Origin: a virus | Strand: one strand, 5' to 3' | Length of the DNA stretch: 34,961 nucleotides | IMG/VR virus record: IMGVR_UViG_3300029199_000016 | Coordinates: 1 to 34,961 of that record | Part shown: positions 7,354-14,391 of the stretch, in pieces | Layout: each line of letters begins with the position of its first letter | Numbering within the stretch: position 1 is the stretch's first letter | The notes under the pieces: model-generated | Seen by the model: the letters and a program-made list of their open reading frames with translations, nothing else | Database searches by the model: none | What the model was told of the DNA's origin: nothing | Translations under genes and position numbers: made by a program

Positions 7354-7547
7354 GCGCAGTCGCCTCCGAACGGGCCGAAGCTCTCGAAGGTGGGGCGGGT
7401 GTGGCGCTTGAGTTGTGCCGTGCGCAAGGTGACCTGTGCGATCAGGCCGGTTTCACGCTCGATGCGGCGCACGGTGAAGGGGTTGGATGCCGCTGCCGGG
7501 TGCAGAAAGACCGGGCAGCGGGTGCTGCTGTGCTGTGCTGTGTCCAT
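7350..7547 (-). CDS. small hypothetical protein, first gene of the leftward operon
   Basis: A 65-residue protein with an ATG 34 bp downstream of the PL -10 box and a GGGA ribosome binding site. The sequence (RRIERETGLIAQVTLRTAQLKRHTRPTFESFG) is basic in the middle with no known family. Its position as the first gene after an operator-controlled promoter suits an immediate early protein or an antiterminator, but no arginine-rich N-peptide motif is evident. Confidence 0.55.
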   Translation of the reverse strand: MDTAQHSSTRCPVFLHPAAASNPFTVRRIERETGLIAQVTLRTAQLKRHTRPTFESFGPFGGDCA

Positions 7548-7580
7548 TGTCGCGATCCCGTGGTGAGTGGGTACGCGACA

Positions 7581-7609
7581 ACGTTAGCAGGCGCTAATCA
7601 GTCGTGCAA
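7581..7609 (-). promoter_or_regulatory. leftward early promoter PL
   Basis: Reading leftward, TTGCAC (-35, 7604-7609) is separated by 17 bp from TAACGT (-10, 7581-7586), with TGC directly in front of the -10 (extended -10). Operator OL1 covers the -10 and OL2 touches the -35, so repressor binding should block it. Confidence 0.7.
7584..7597. promoter_or_regulatory. repressor operator OL1
   Basis: TTAGCAGGCGCTAA is a perfect TTAGC-N4-GCTAA dyad. The same dyad occurs upstream of the repressor gene at 8584-8597. It overlaps the PL -10 box. Confidence 0.75.
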
Positions 7610-7622
7610 TAGCAAATGCTAA
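7609..7622. promoter_or_regulatory. repressor operator OL2
   Basis: ATAGCAAATGCTAA matches TTAGC-N4-GCTAA at nine of ten arm positions. Its centre is 25 bp from OL1, the same distance as between OR1 and OR2, and it abuts the PL -35 box. Confidence 0.65.
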
Positions 7623-7638
7623 TCTGTGGTTGAGTTTG

Positions 7639-8523
7639 CTAATTCAGGTCAGGTGAGAAGCGTGACGATTTCAAGATACCGCCCACATAATGAACCTTCT
7701 CGACCTGGTCCACCGGTAGATAGATCGGCTCGTTACCTGGGTTGACGCTGTCGAAGCGGAACAGGCCGTCACGGCAGTACATGTACTCCTTGATCATGGC
7801 CTTGCCGTCGATGGTCTTGACCAGCACTTCATCGCCACTAACGTAGGTGTGGTTCGGCTCAACCAAAACGAACTCGCCATTCTTGATGCGTGGCGCCATG
7901 CTCGTCCCTACGACCCGCAGGCCGTACGCGTTGGGGTCTGTGCTGGAAATGAGCAGGCGGCCGTCGCCAGAGCCTGCGGGGTAGTCCATTTCCTCGAAGT
8001 ATCCGTCGGTTCCTAGCATCGCCTTGCCAACCACTGGAACAGTTCCTTCTGCTACGGCCAGCGCTTCCGGGAAGAGGTCATCCTGCGGCGTAGCCGATTG
8101 ATAGGCCTTCCGCAGCTCTTGGATCGCCGGTTCGTTGTCTTCATCCACAGCCTGTTCGAAGGTAAGCCGCTGACGTCTGTCCATCTCGGCGGCCTGCTCT
8201 TCGTCGAGCTTTTCCCACCTGAAGGTCAATTTTGATGCCTGGTCGTATTCGCTGATCTTGGCGGGCTGAAGGCCTTTTGCACGCATGGTCTGAAGCAGCG
8301 TAATTCCCGCACCGACACGAAGAGGTGACTGGCCCAGCGTTCCGGCCATGAGGCCCAGCTTGTGCTCTAACGACATTGCCGCGCGCTCGCCCATGCGGCG
8401 GTGGCCGTTGAGCAACTGCGACAGGTATGAGGGGTCGAGTTCGAACGCGTCAGCGAAGTCCTTCAGCTGGTTATCGCCGATGATCTCGCGCAGGTTCTTG
8501 ATGCGGGTTTCGTAAATATCCAT
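7639..8523 (-). CDS. CI-like phage repressor, HTH plus S24 (LexA-like) autoprotease
   Basis: A 294-residue repressor that maintains lysogeny. Residues about 20-50 hold the Xre-type helix-turn-helix (QLKDFADAFELDPSYLSQLLNG). A helical linker follows, then the S24 peptidase domain with Ser208 in VVGTSMAP and Lys245 in GKAMIKEY as the catalytic pair. The cleavage segment reads VPVVGKAMLGTDGYF, so the scissile bond would be Leu-Gly or nearby, not the common Ala-Gly. Self-cleavage stimulated by RecA after DNA damage is the expected induction route. The gene is read leftward between two operator clusters and is the only gene between them. There is no separate terminator before PL. Confidence 0.9.
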   Translation of the reverse strand: MDIYETRIKNLREIIGDNQLKDFADAFELDPSYLSQLLNGHRRMGERAAMSLEHKLGLMAGTLGQSPLRVGAGITLLQTMRAKGLQPAKISEYDQASKLTFRWEKLDEEQAAEMDRRQRLTFEQAVDEDNEPAIQELRKAYQSATPQDDLFPEALAVAEGTVPVVGKAMLGTDGYFEEMDYPAGSGDGRLLISSTDPNAYGLRVVGTSMAPRIKNGEFVLVEPNHTYVSGDEVLVKTIDGKAMIKEYMYCRDGLFRFDSVNPGNEPIYLPVDQVEKVHYVGGILKSSRFSPDLN

Positions 8524-8543
8524 TTCGCGATGATCCCCAGCCG

Positions 8544-8572
8544 TTAGCGAACTGTAAATTACAGTCTGCTAT
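8544..8572. promoter_or_regulatory. weaker operators OR3 and OR2
   Basis: OR3 at 8544-8557 (TTAGCGAACTGTAA) matches eight of ten consensus arm positions; OR2 at 8559-8572 (TTACAGTCTGCTAT) matches seven of ten. OR2 is centred 25 bp from OR1 and touches the PR -35 box. OR3 lies nearest the repressor gene, where it could autoregulate the repressor promoter. Confidence 0.45.
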
Positions 8573-8600
8573 TGCGGCCTGCGTTAGCAGTTGCTAAAGT
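8572..8600 (+). promoter_or_regulatory. rightward early promoter PR
   Basis: TTGCGG (-35, 8572-8577), a 17-bp spacer and TAAAGT (-10, 8595-8600) with TGC before the -10. This is the mirror image of PL in element spacing and operator placement. The predicted start is about 13 bp before the Cro-like ATG, which has a GGAGGT box at 8609-8614. Confidence 0.7.
8584..8597. promoter_or_regulatory. repressor operator OR1
   Basis: TTAGCAGTTGCTAA is a perfect TTAGC-N4-GCTAA dyad covering the PR -10 region. Its centre is exactly 1000 bp from that of OL1. Confidence 0.75.
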
Positions 8601-8619
8601 CACGTCACGGAGGTAATCC

Positions 8620-8850
8620 ATGACCTTACTCGATTACATAAAAGGCCTAGACAAGGATCAGCTCGAGAAGCTGGCAGCGGCTTGCGACACGTCCACCGGG
8701 CAGCTCAAGCAGGTCGCATACGGTCACCGGCGCGCGAGCGCTGCGCTGTCCATTGCCATCGACCGTGAATCCTGTGGCGTGGTGCCTTGCGAGGAAACGA
8801 GGCCGGATATGGATTGGGCATACCTGCGAGGTACAGCCCAAGCTGCATAA
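8620..8850 (+). CDS. Cro/YdaS-like transcriptional regulator
   Basis: A 76-residue protein with a single helix-turn-helix: LDYIKGLDKDQLEKLAAACDTSTGQLKQVAYGHRRAS is the YdaS/Cro-like pattern, in which the second helix reads TSTGQLKQVAYG. It is the first gene from PR, divergent from the repressor, with a strong GGAGGT box. It should compete at the operators and favour lytic growth, or act as the antitoxin-like partner seen in YdaST modules; no YdaT-like gene follows. Confidence 0.8.
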   Translation: MTLLDYIKGLDKDQLEKLAAACDTSTGQLKQVAYGHRRASAALSIAIDRESCGVVPCEETRPDMDWAYLRGTAQAA

Positions 8851-9187
8851 CCCTTTCAACCCCGCCAGGACACAGCACAGTTTCAGTATCGGCGGGGGCC
8901 GGTTCCGGGAGTCTCACCAGCAGACCGGAGCCGGCAGGCCAAGGGGCCAGAGCAACAAACCTGACGCCATGGCGGCAGGTGGATGTAGAGGCTGGAATCA
9001 AGGCGCCCACTCACCAAAGTAAAGCAGCCTTGACCCAGCGGTCCGGGAGACGGGTACCACCCCTGACTCCCTCAACAGCAACCCCGGTGGACACAGCACG
9101 TATACGACCGGGGTTTTTGCTGCTGTGGCCATAGGATAGGGCGTTGCCCTGGCCTATGGCTATGGTAGCCAGCGGGGTTTACTACCA
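8851..9187 (+). other. structured non-coding early leader
   Basis: No convincing gene lies in these 337 bp. The segment carries a long hairpin (8991-9004 with 9027-9039), an intrinsic terminator (9080-9118) and two overlapping hairpins (9128-9160 and 9158-9170) before the next ATG. It may be an untranslated leader where early rightward transcription is attenuated, or a small RNA ending at the terminator. Confidence 0.5.
9080..9118 (+). terminator. intrinsic terminator (tR1-like)
   Basis: AACCCCGGT (9080-9088) pairs with ACCGGGGTT (9107-9115), with an 18-nt loop and the T-tract at 9114-9118. It lies between the Cro-like gene and the replication genes, where lambda has tR1. Confidence 0.7.
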
Positions 9188-9673
9188 ATGCGCGCTACTA
9201 CGCTTGAACACGGGCCGCTTACCACTCTGGAAGCGGCTATCGATAGGGACGCCCGAGAGGCGATCCGTGGGGGCCACACGGCCGTTTGCGCGATTCTGGA
9301 AGAGCCGTATGGCCCATTCCAGAAGCGCCTCTCCTGTTCCTACCCTGACCACCACCTGCATGCGGACGATGTGGAGCGCGTGATTGCGCTCGTGCAGGGC
9401 CCGGCCGTGCTGGCGTGGTTCGAGCAGGTGTATGGGGTGGTTAGCTTCCGGCCTACGCCGGTACCGGCCACGCGCGATGCGCTGAAGGCGCTGGGCAAGC
9501 TGCTGCAGGCCGAAGGCGAGTTCGTCGGCAGCCTGCATGACGGCGCCGCGGACAACGTATGGGAGGCGCACGAGGTCGAGACACTGCGCGGCCATGCGAA
9601 CCGGATGATCAGCGAGATTCTCGGCATCGTGGCCGGTGCGGAGCAGGCCATGGGGGAGCAGCGCCATGGATGA
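9188..9673 (+). CDS. hypothetical protein, replication region
   Basis: A 161-residue protein of unknown function. It is helical overall, with a conserved-looking segment CSYPDHHLHADDVERVIALVQ near residues 50-70 and a C-terminal helix bundle (VWEAHEVETLRGHANRMISEILGIVAGAEQAMG). The His/Cys/Asp content of HHLHADD might bind metal, but no classical motif is present. It is the first gene after the structured leader, and its stop overlaps the next start by 8 bp. Confidence 0.55.
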   Translation: MRATTLEHGPLTTLEAAIDRDAREAIRGGHTAVCAILEEPYGPFQKRLSCSYPDHHLHADDVERVIALVQGPAVLAWFEQVYGVVSFRPTPVPATRDALKALGKLLQAEGEFVGSLHDGAADNVWEAHEVETLRGHANRMISEILGIVAGAEQAMGEQRHG

Positions 9674-9887
9674 GCATCTGATCGAACGTGCTCAGCGTGA
9701 GCAGGACGAGCAGCTGCAGCGCATCATCGACAGCCGCGTGCAGTACCAGGGCGAAAGCCTGACCGAGTGCGAAGGATGCGGCGGCGAGATTCCGCAGGCC
9801 CGGCGCGACGCGGTGAAGGGTTGCCGGATGTGCTTCGCCTGCCAGGCGTTTGAGGACAAGATGAGTGCGGGGGTGCGCCGTGGTTGA
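9666..9887 (+). CDS. TraR/DksA-family zinc-finger protein
   Basis: A 73-residue protein with an N-terminal helix (LIERAQREQDEQLQRIIDSR) and a C4 zinc finger (CEGCGGEIPQARRDAVKG then MCFACQ), the typical C-terminal module of the short TraR/DksA proteins in phages. TraR-type proteins bind the RNA polymerase secondary channel and alter initiation without ppGpp. The start at 9666 removes ten shadow codons and overlaps the previous gene. Confidence 0.85.
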   Translation: MDEHLIERAQREQDEQLQRIIDSRVQYQGESLTECEGCGGEIPQARRDAVKGCRMCFACQAFEDKMSAGVRRG

Positions 9888-10428
9888 TCAGGTAATTGCT
9901 GAACACGCGGTGCCGGCAGGGTATGTGCTGATGCCTAAGACGTTGACCGCAGAGAACGGCGCGAAAGCCGCGCTGATCGGTGAGTTCACCATTCGGCATG
10001 AGGTGACGTGCTCAGGCTGCGCCTATGACGAAGCCGACGATGATTGTGAGGTATGCGGCGGCGAGATCGAGTACACGGAACGGGTGACAGTGCCCTGGGA
10101 CGTTATCAAGGACATCTACGCGGCGGCCGTGAAAGCCTGCGGTACCGGCGCCGCGCCGGACGCCCCGCGGCCGCCTGCTGCGACAGAGGACAGTGCGCGG
10201 CTTGAGTTCATGCTGGAGAGGCATCGGACTGTTGTTGTGGAGCTGCTCCCGTCGCGCGGGGACTGCGGCAAGTACGCGATCTACGTCGAAGAGGGGTTCA
10301 TGCGGGACAAGCAGTACCCGAGCGTCGGGTTCACTGTCACTGGTGCCCTGCGTGCGGACGATGAGGCCTTCAAGAAAGCCAAGTTTGACGCTATCGACGC
10401 AGCCATTGCAGCGCAGGGGGCCAACTGA
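9880..10428 (+). CDS. hypothetical phage protein with a Cys-rich middle
   Basis: This 182-residue protein starts at a GTG overlapping the previous stop; another GTG at 9865 is possible. The middle has CSGCAYDEADDDCEVCGG, a Cys4 knuckle that probably binds zinc. The C-terminal part (DSARLEFMLERHRTVVVELL ... YAIYVEEGF) is a short domain shared by many Pseudomonas phage proteins of unknown role. It is acidic overall, and its end overlaps the next ATG by one base. Confidence 0.55.
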   Translation: MVDQVIAEHAVPAGYVLMPKTLTAENGAKAALIGEFTIRHEVTCSGCAYDEADDDCEVCGGEIEYTERVTVPWDVIKDIYAAAVKACGTGAAPDAPRPPAATEDSARLEFMLERHRTVVVELLPSRGDCGKYAIYVEEGFMRDKQYPSVGFTVTGALRADDEAFKKAKFDAIDAAIAAQGAN

Positions 10429-10700
10429 TGCACGAGTTCCAGATTCTGACTGATGCGCAGGAGGCGCACAGGCTGGCGAGCAAGGCTCTGAGCGAAAAGA
10501 TGCGGCAGATCTTCAGGGAGGGAGCAACAGAAGTTGTCGTGGATGGTGCGGGGCGGCGTATGCCGGTCGAGGTTCGTTTCATTTGCGGTGGCAGTGAAGC
10601 GGGCTATTTGCGTGTTATGCCGATCAACGGCAAGCGCACTCGCAGAAGTATGCGTTCCGTTCACTGGACGCAGATAGAGCGGGAGGCGGACGATGTCTGA
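10428..10700 (+). CDS. hypothetical protein before the primase
   Basis: This 90-residue protein is not recognised. It has an N-terminal helix (AQEAHRLASKALSEKMRQIF), beta strands (TEVVVDGAGRRMPVEVRFICGG) and a basic C-terminal half. It overlaps the previous stop by one base and the primase start by 8 bp, so it is translationally linked to the replication protein. Confidence 0.55.
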   Translation: MHEFQILTDAQEAHRLASKALSEKMRQIFREGATEVVVDGAGRRMPVEVRFICGGSEAGYLRVMPINGKRTRRSMRSVHWTQIEREADDV

Positions 10701-13395
10701 GCGCGTACCTCTCACCCTGGCCGATCTCCCCGAGCTGCTGCAGTACATCCCCGCCGGTGACCGCGATACCTGGTTGCAGGTGGGCATGGGCATCAAGGCG
10801 GAGTTCGGCAATAACGGGTTCGATGCCTGGGATACCTGGAGTGCCGCCGCTGACAGCTACAGCACGGCGGATGCGAAGACGGTGTGGCGCTCGTTCCGCA
10901 AGGCGGGCACGGGCATGGGTACGGTCATCAAGCTGGCGAAGGACGAGGGCTGGCGGCCGCGCCGGGAGCCGATCACTGCCGAGGAGAAACGCAGGCTGAA
11001 TGCCGAGGCGGAAGCGCGGCGTGCGGTTCGCCAGGCTGAGATCGAAGCGGACGAGGCGAGGGCGCAGGTAATGCGCGAAACCGTGGCCGCTGCCTGCGAG
11101 TTGATCTGGACGAAGCACTGCAAGCCGCAAGGCGAGAGCCCCTACCTGGAACGCAAGCGGGTGGGGGCTTTTGGCGTTGGCTACTTCCATTACACGGTTG
11201 TGCTGGCCATCGATGACGAGCGGCAGCGCTGCGACGTGTGGGTGGGGAGCGAGACGCGCGAGTTCTTCGCGGCCATGCCCAAGCCCCGGCCGGATTCGCT
11301 GTCGTTCCTGATGTTCAAGGCGGGGAGCATTGCCATTCCGCTGCGCGATGCAGCGGGGAAGCTGTGGAGCCTGCAGGCGATCAACGAGCAGGGCACGAAG
11401 CTGTTCCCGAAGTACGGGCGCAAGGCGGGTTGCCGGCATGTGCTGGGTGAGCTGGAAGGCGCGACGGTGATCGGCGAGGCCGAGGGCTATGCGACGGCTG
11501 CCAGTGTGCATATGGCGAAGGGTTGGCCGGTAGCGATGGCGCTGGACTCCGGCAACATGCCGGCGGTAGCGCGTGACCTGGTGGCGCAATGTCCGGATGC
11601 GCTGCTGGTGGTTGCCGGTGACGATGACCCGACGAAACCCGGCAACCCGGGACGCAAGAAGGCGGAAGCGGCGGCGGGTGAGGTGGGCGGCATTGCGGCC
11701 TTCCCGACGCAGCCGGCCGAAGGCGAGGCGGGGCAAGATTGGAACGATGTGCATGTGGCCTGGGGGCTGAATGCGGTAGCGCAGCAGCTCGACGCTGCTG
11801 TTGCTGCTGGCAAGCCTTCCCCGACCCCATCCGCTGACGAAGCCGCAGCGCCGGCCGGCTCCTCCGACACCGGGGGGCAGGGGGTGGGCTTCACCAGTGA
11901 GCAGATCCTGCGGCGGTTTGCGTTGGTGGAAGGCACCACGCAGGTCTGGGACCAGGACAAGAAAGCGGTGATGAAGAAGACCGCGTTCGAGGCGCTGGTG
12001 AGCAAGCCGCTGGCGAAGGCCTGGGCGGATGACGTGGCCAAGAAGCTGATCGGTGCGGATACGGTGCGCGAGCTTGAGCAGGCGCGGCGGATGGCTGGCA
12101 AGAAGGCCTCGGCGCTGGGGATGACGCCCATCGAGCGGTATGTGTACATCGACGGGACGAAGGATGTATGGGACCGCGAGAAGAAGCGGCGCATTCCGGA
12201 AGGCGCGGTGAAGATGGCGCTGGGCGATGCCTATGCGTTGTGGCTGAACAGCGCCGAGCGGCGGACTGTGGATGTGGACCACATCGTGTTCGACCCGACG
12301 ATGACGAAGGACCCGGCGGTGTACATCAACACCTTCGAGGGGCTGCCGCTTGAGCCGGTGCGCGATGACGCGGCGTGCGAGAACCTGCGGTGGTTGATCT
12401 CGTTTCTGTGCAACCACGAGGACGCGCCGTTGCAGTGGCTGGTGAAGTGGCTGGCCTATCCGCTGCAGCACCCGGGCGCGAAGCTGGACACGGCTGTGCT
12501 GATGCATTCGGTGATGGAGGGCTCGGGCAAGAGCTTGCTGTTCGCCGATACGCTCGGGGCGCTGTATGGGCCGTATGCGGCGACGGTGGGCCAGACGCAG
12601 TTGGAATCGAACTTCAATGCCTGGCAGAGCCGGAAGCTCTGGGCGGTGTTCGAGGAAGTCGTGAGCCGCGACCAGCGTTACAACCAGGTTGGCAAGATCA
12701 AGCATCTGATCACCGGCAAGATGGTGCGGATGGAATCGAAGTTCATCAATGGTTGGGAGGAAGCCAACCATATGAATGCGGTGTTCCTCTCGAACGAGAT
12801 CCTGCCGTGGCCGATCAGTGAGTCGGACCGACGCTTTCTGGTGATGTGGCCTTTAGAGACGTTGCCGGAGGAACGGCAGCGGGCGATCGGTGCGGAACTG
12901 GCGAACGGTGGCGTGGCTGCGCTTTATGGCTGGCTGCTGGATGTGGACCTGGGCGACTTCAACGAGCGCACTCGGCCACCGCACACGGATGCCCGGCAGC
13001 GGCTGGTGGCGTTATCGCGTGCTGGCTGGCAGACCTTCCTCAATCAGTGGCAGCACGGCGAGTTGGGGCACAAGCTCTGGGGTGCGTGCCTTTCGACGGA
13101 CCTTTATGCGCTGTTCCTCGAGTGGTGCCAGCGCAACCGTGAACACGCGATGAGCCAGACGAAGTTCAGCCTGTTCATCAGCTCCGAGGTGGAGAAGACG
13201 CGGTCGATCCCTTGGACGGAGGGGGCGAACCGGCGCTTCGGGGCCTTCTTCTTTCCCAGTGACCCTGACTCTTCCCTGCCCCCATCTATGAACGCAGCTG
13301 CGCTTGGCCAGCATGTGGCGGGGTGGCGGGCGAAGGCGAAGCTGGCGGGCTGGGATGTGGACGGCTGGGACCACTTGAAGGGGGCTGCGGCATGA
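10693..13395 (+). CDS. replicative primase/helicase (PriCT-Toprim-SF3 ATPase)
   Basis: A 900-residue replication protein. Residues 1-85 form a PriCT-2 domain (VGMGIKAEFG, WDTWS, WRSFRKAGTGMGTVIKLAK). Residues about 250-350 are a Toprim domain, with Glu in GEAEGYATA and the acidic cluster in VVAGDDDPTK. Residues about 540-780 are an SF3-like ATPase, with Walker A MEGSGKS at 608-614 and Walker B LWAVFEEV at 649-656. The protein should prime and unwind phage DNA at the origin. A GGGAGG box precedes the ATG, and the start overlaps the small gene before it. The 300 bp directly downstream carry the TGTTGGGT repeats, which this protein or a host factor could bind (inference). Confidence 0.92.
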   Translation: MSERVPLTLADLPELLQYIPAGDRDTWLQVGMGIKAEFGNNGFDAWDTWSAAADSYSTADAKTVWRSFRKAGTGMGTVIKLAKDEGWRPRREPITAEEKRRLNAEAEARRAVRQAEIEADEARAQVMRETVAAACELIWTKHCKPQGESPYLERKRVGAFGVGYFHYTVVLAIDDERQRCDVWVGSETREFFAAMPKPRPDSLSFLMFKAGSIAIPLRDAAGKLWSLQAINEQGTKLFPKYGRKAGCRHVLGELEGATVIGEAEGYATAASVHMAKGWPVAMALDSGNMPAVARDLVAQCPDALLVVAGDDDPTKPGNPGRKKAEAAAGEVGGIAAFPTQPAEGEAGQDWNDVHVAWGLNAVAQQLDAAVAAGKPSPTPSADEAAAPAGSSDTGGQGVGFTSEQILRRFALVEGTTQVWDQDKKAVMKKTAFEALVSKPLAKAWADDVAKKLIGADTVRELEQARRMAGKKASALGMTPIERYVYIDGTKDVWDREKKRRIPEGAVKMALGDAYALWLNSAERRTVDVDHIVFDPTMTKDPAVYINTFEGLPLEPVRDDAACENLRWLISFLCNHEDAPLQWLVKWLAYPLQHPGAKLDTAVLMHSVMEGSGKSLLFADTLGALYGPYAATVGQTQLESNFNAWQSRKLWAVFEEVVSRDQRYNQVGKIKHLITGKMVRMESKFINGWEEANHMNAVFLSNEILPWPISESDRRFLVMWPLETLPEERQRAIGAELANGGVAALYGWLLDVDLGDFNERTRPPHTDARQRLVALSRAGWQTFLNQWQHGELGHKLWGACLSTDLYALFLEWCQRNREHAMSQTKFSLFISSEVEKTRSIPWTEGANRRFGAFFFPSDPDSSLPPSMNAAALGQHVAGWRAKAKLAGWDVDGWDHLKGAAA

Positions 13396-13720
13396 ATACG
13401 ACTGAATGTGTGTTGGGTGTGTTGGGTTGTGTTGGGTTGGGTTTGCGAACCCAGCACAGCGAGAGGCCAGCAACGGCGGGGCTTTGCGTGGTGTGTGTTG
13501 GGTGTGTTGGGTTTGGCGTCGCGCGCGCGCATGCGTGTGTGTTGTTGCAGCGACTGAACGGGGCTGATGAAGCGAGAAAAAATTTCTACGCGAGGACCGA
13601 AAAACCCAACAAACCCAACACACTCAACACAGTTGCTTTGAAGGCTTTGATATATAAGGGTTTTAAGTGTGTTGGGTTTGTGTTGGGTTGCCGGTTTTGT
13701 GTTGGGTTGGGGGGCAGAGC
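13396..13720 (+). repeat. TGTTGGGT repeat cluster, candidate replication origin
   Basis: A 325-bp non-coding segment after the primase/helicase gene. It has eight direct TGTTGGGT copies (13411, 13420, 13430, 13496, 13505, 13670, 13681, 13700) and two inverted ACCCAACA copies (13604, 13613). Several copies repeat every 9-11 bp, about one helical turn. Two A/T-rich stretches lie among them (13575-13588, 13649-13668). A 110-codon frame crosses it, but its product is only the translated repeats. Confidence 0.6.
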
Positions 13721-14308
13721 ATGATCGAGGCCATGGAGGTGCTGTTGCAGGCGTGGGGCCGTGAGGTTGTGAACCCTGCTCTGGATGTGGCCATCGCCTC
13801 GCCGCTGGGGCGGATGGGTGACGATACGCCGGGCGGCGTGGGCGGGCATCGCTGCCTGTCGCTGGTGGAGTGCGCGGTGGCGATCAGCCGTGCGAGCCAG
13901 GCGGTGAGTATGGCGCTGGATGGCATGGCGAAGGATGCGCCGCTCGGGCTCGGGTCGCGTGGGCGTGTGCTGCAGCGGCTGGCCCATGTGCGCTACTGCC
14001 AGGGGCCGCAGGCGATGGCCGTGGCTGCGCAGTGTGCGCGGCTGGGTATCTCGATGCGGACGTATCGTGCGCAGGTGGATGAGTTGCATGCGGAGCTGCA
14101 GGCGGAGTGGCCGGTGGCGCTGGCCAGGCTGCAATTGGCAGAGCGGGGCACGGATGCACATGCGGCTGCGGTGAAGCGTGCGCGTGCGGCGCGGGACGTG
14201 GCGCGGGAGAACGCACGGGCTGAGCGCAAGCGGCTGGCTGATCGCAAGGCCGCTGCTCGGGCGGTGAAGGCAGCGGCGGAGTTGCGGAAAGTGGGTGCTG
14301 CTGGATGA
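13721..14308 (+). CDS. basic helical protein, possible late regulator
   Basis: A 195-residue protein. The N-terminal half contains a sigma-like or helix-turn-helix-like segment (VAAQCARLGISMRTYRAQVDELHAELQAEW, residues about 100-130). The C-terminal 60 residues form a very basic Ala/Arg/Lys helix (RARAARDVARENARAERKRLADRK). Phage genes in this position, after the replication genes and before the lysis genes, often encode the Q-type late regulator. That is inference from position and the HTH look; no Q family is recognised with confidence. The ATG at 13721 follows a G-rich run. Confidence 0.5.
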   Translation: MIEAMEVLLQAWGREVVNPALDVAIASPLGRMGDDTPGGVGGHRCLSLVECAVAISRASQAVSMALDGMAKDAPLGLGSRGRVLQRLAHVRYCQGPQAMAVAAQCARLGISMRTYRAQVDELHAELQAEWPVALARLQLAERGTDAHAAAVKRARAARDVARENARAERKRLADRKAAARAVKAAAELRKVGAAG

Positions 14309-14391
14309 CCGTTCGTCGGGATGGTTTGGCGCGAACAGCGTTAAACCGTGCTCAAGTGTGTTCAACCGTGTTGAACAGCGTTTGCAAAAAT

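Noticed and set aside
8551-8565. LexA box in the switch region
   Set aside because: The CTG and CAG arms are separated by seven bases, not ten. It does not fit the LexA consensus.
8851-9187. Short frames in the early leader, such as 8753-9022 and 8787-9134
   Set aside because: They overlap the Cro-like gene or the hairpins, lack a ribosome binding site and have no family resemblance.
10624-12771. Long antisense frame of 715 codons across the primase/helicase gene
   Set aside because: It mirrors a strongly supported gene with clear Toprim and Walker motifs, and its Arg/His-rich product has no domain. Long antisense frames are expected at this GC content.
13392-13724. 110-codon frame through the TGTTGGGT cluster, ATGA-coupled to the primase
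   Set aside because: The product is mostly translated repeats (runs of CVGCVGFG type), and it has no own ribosome binding site. It was treated as a by-product of the repeats, though a small peptide cannot be excluded.
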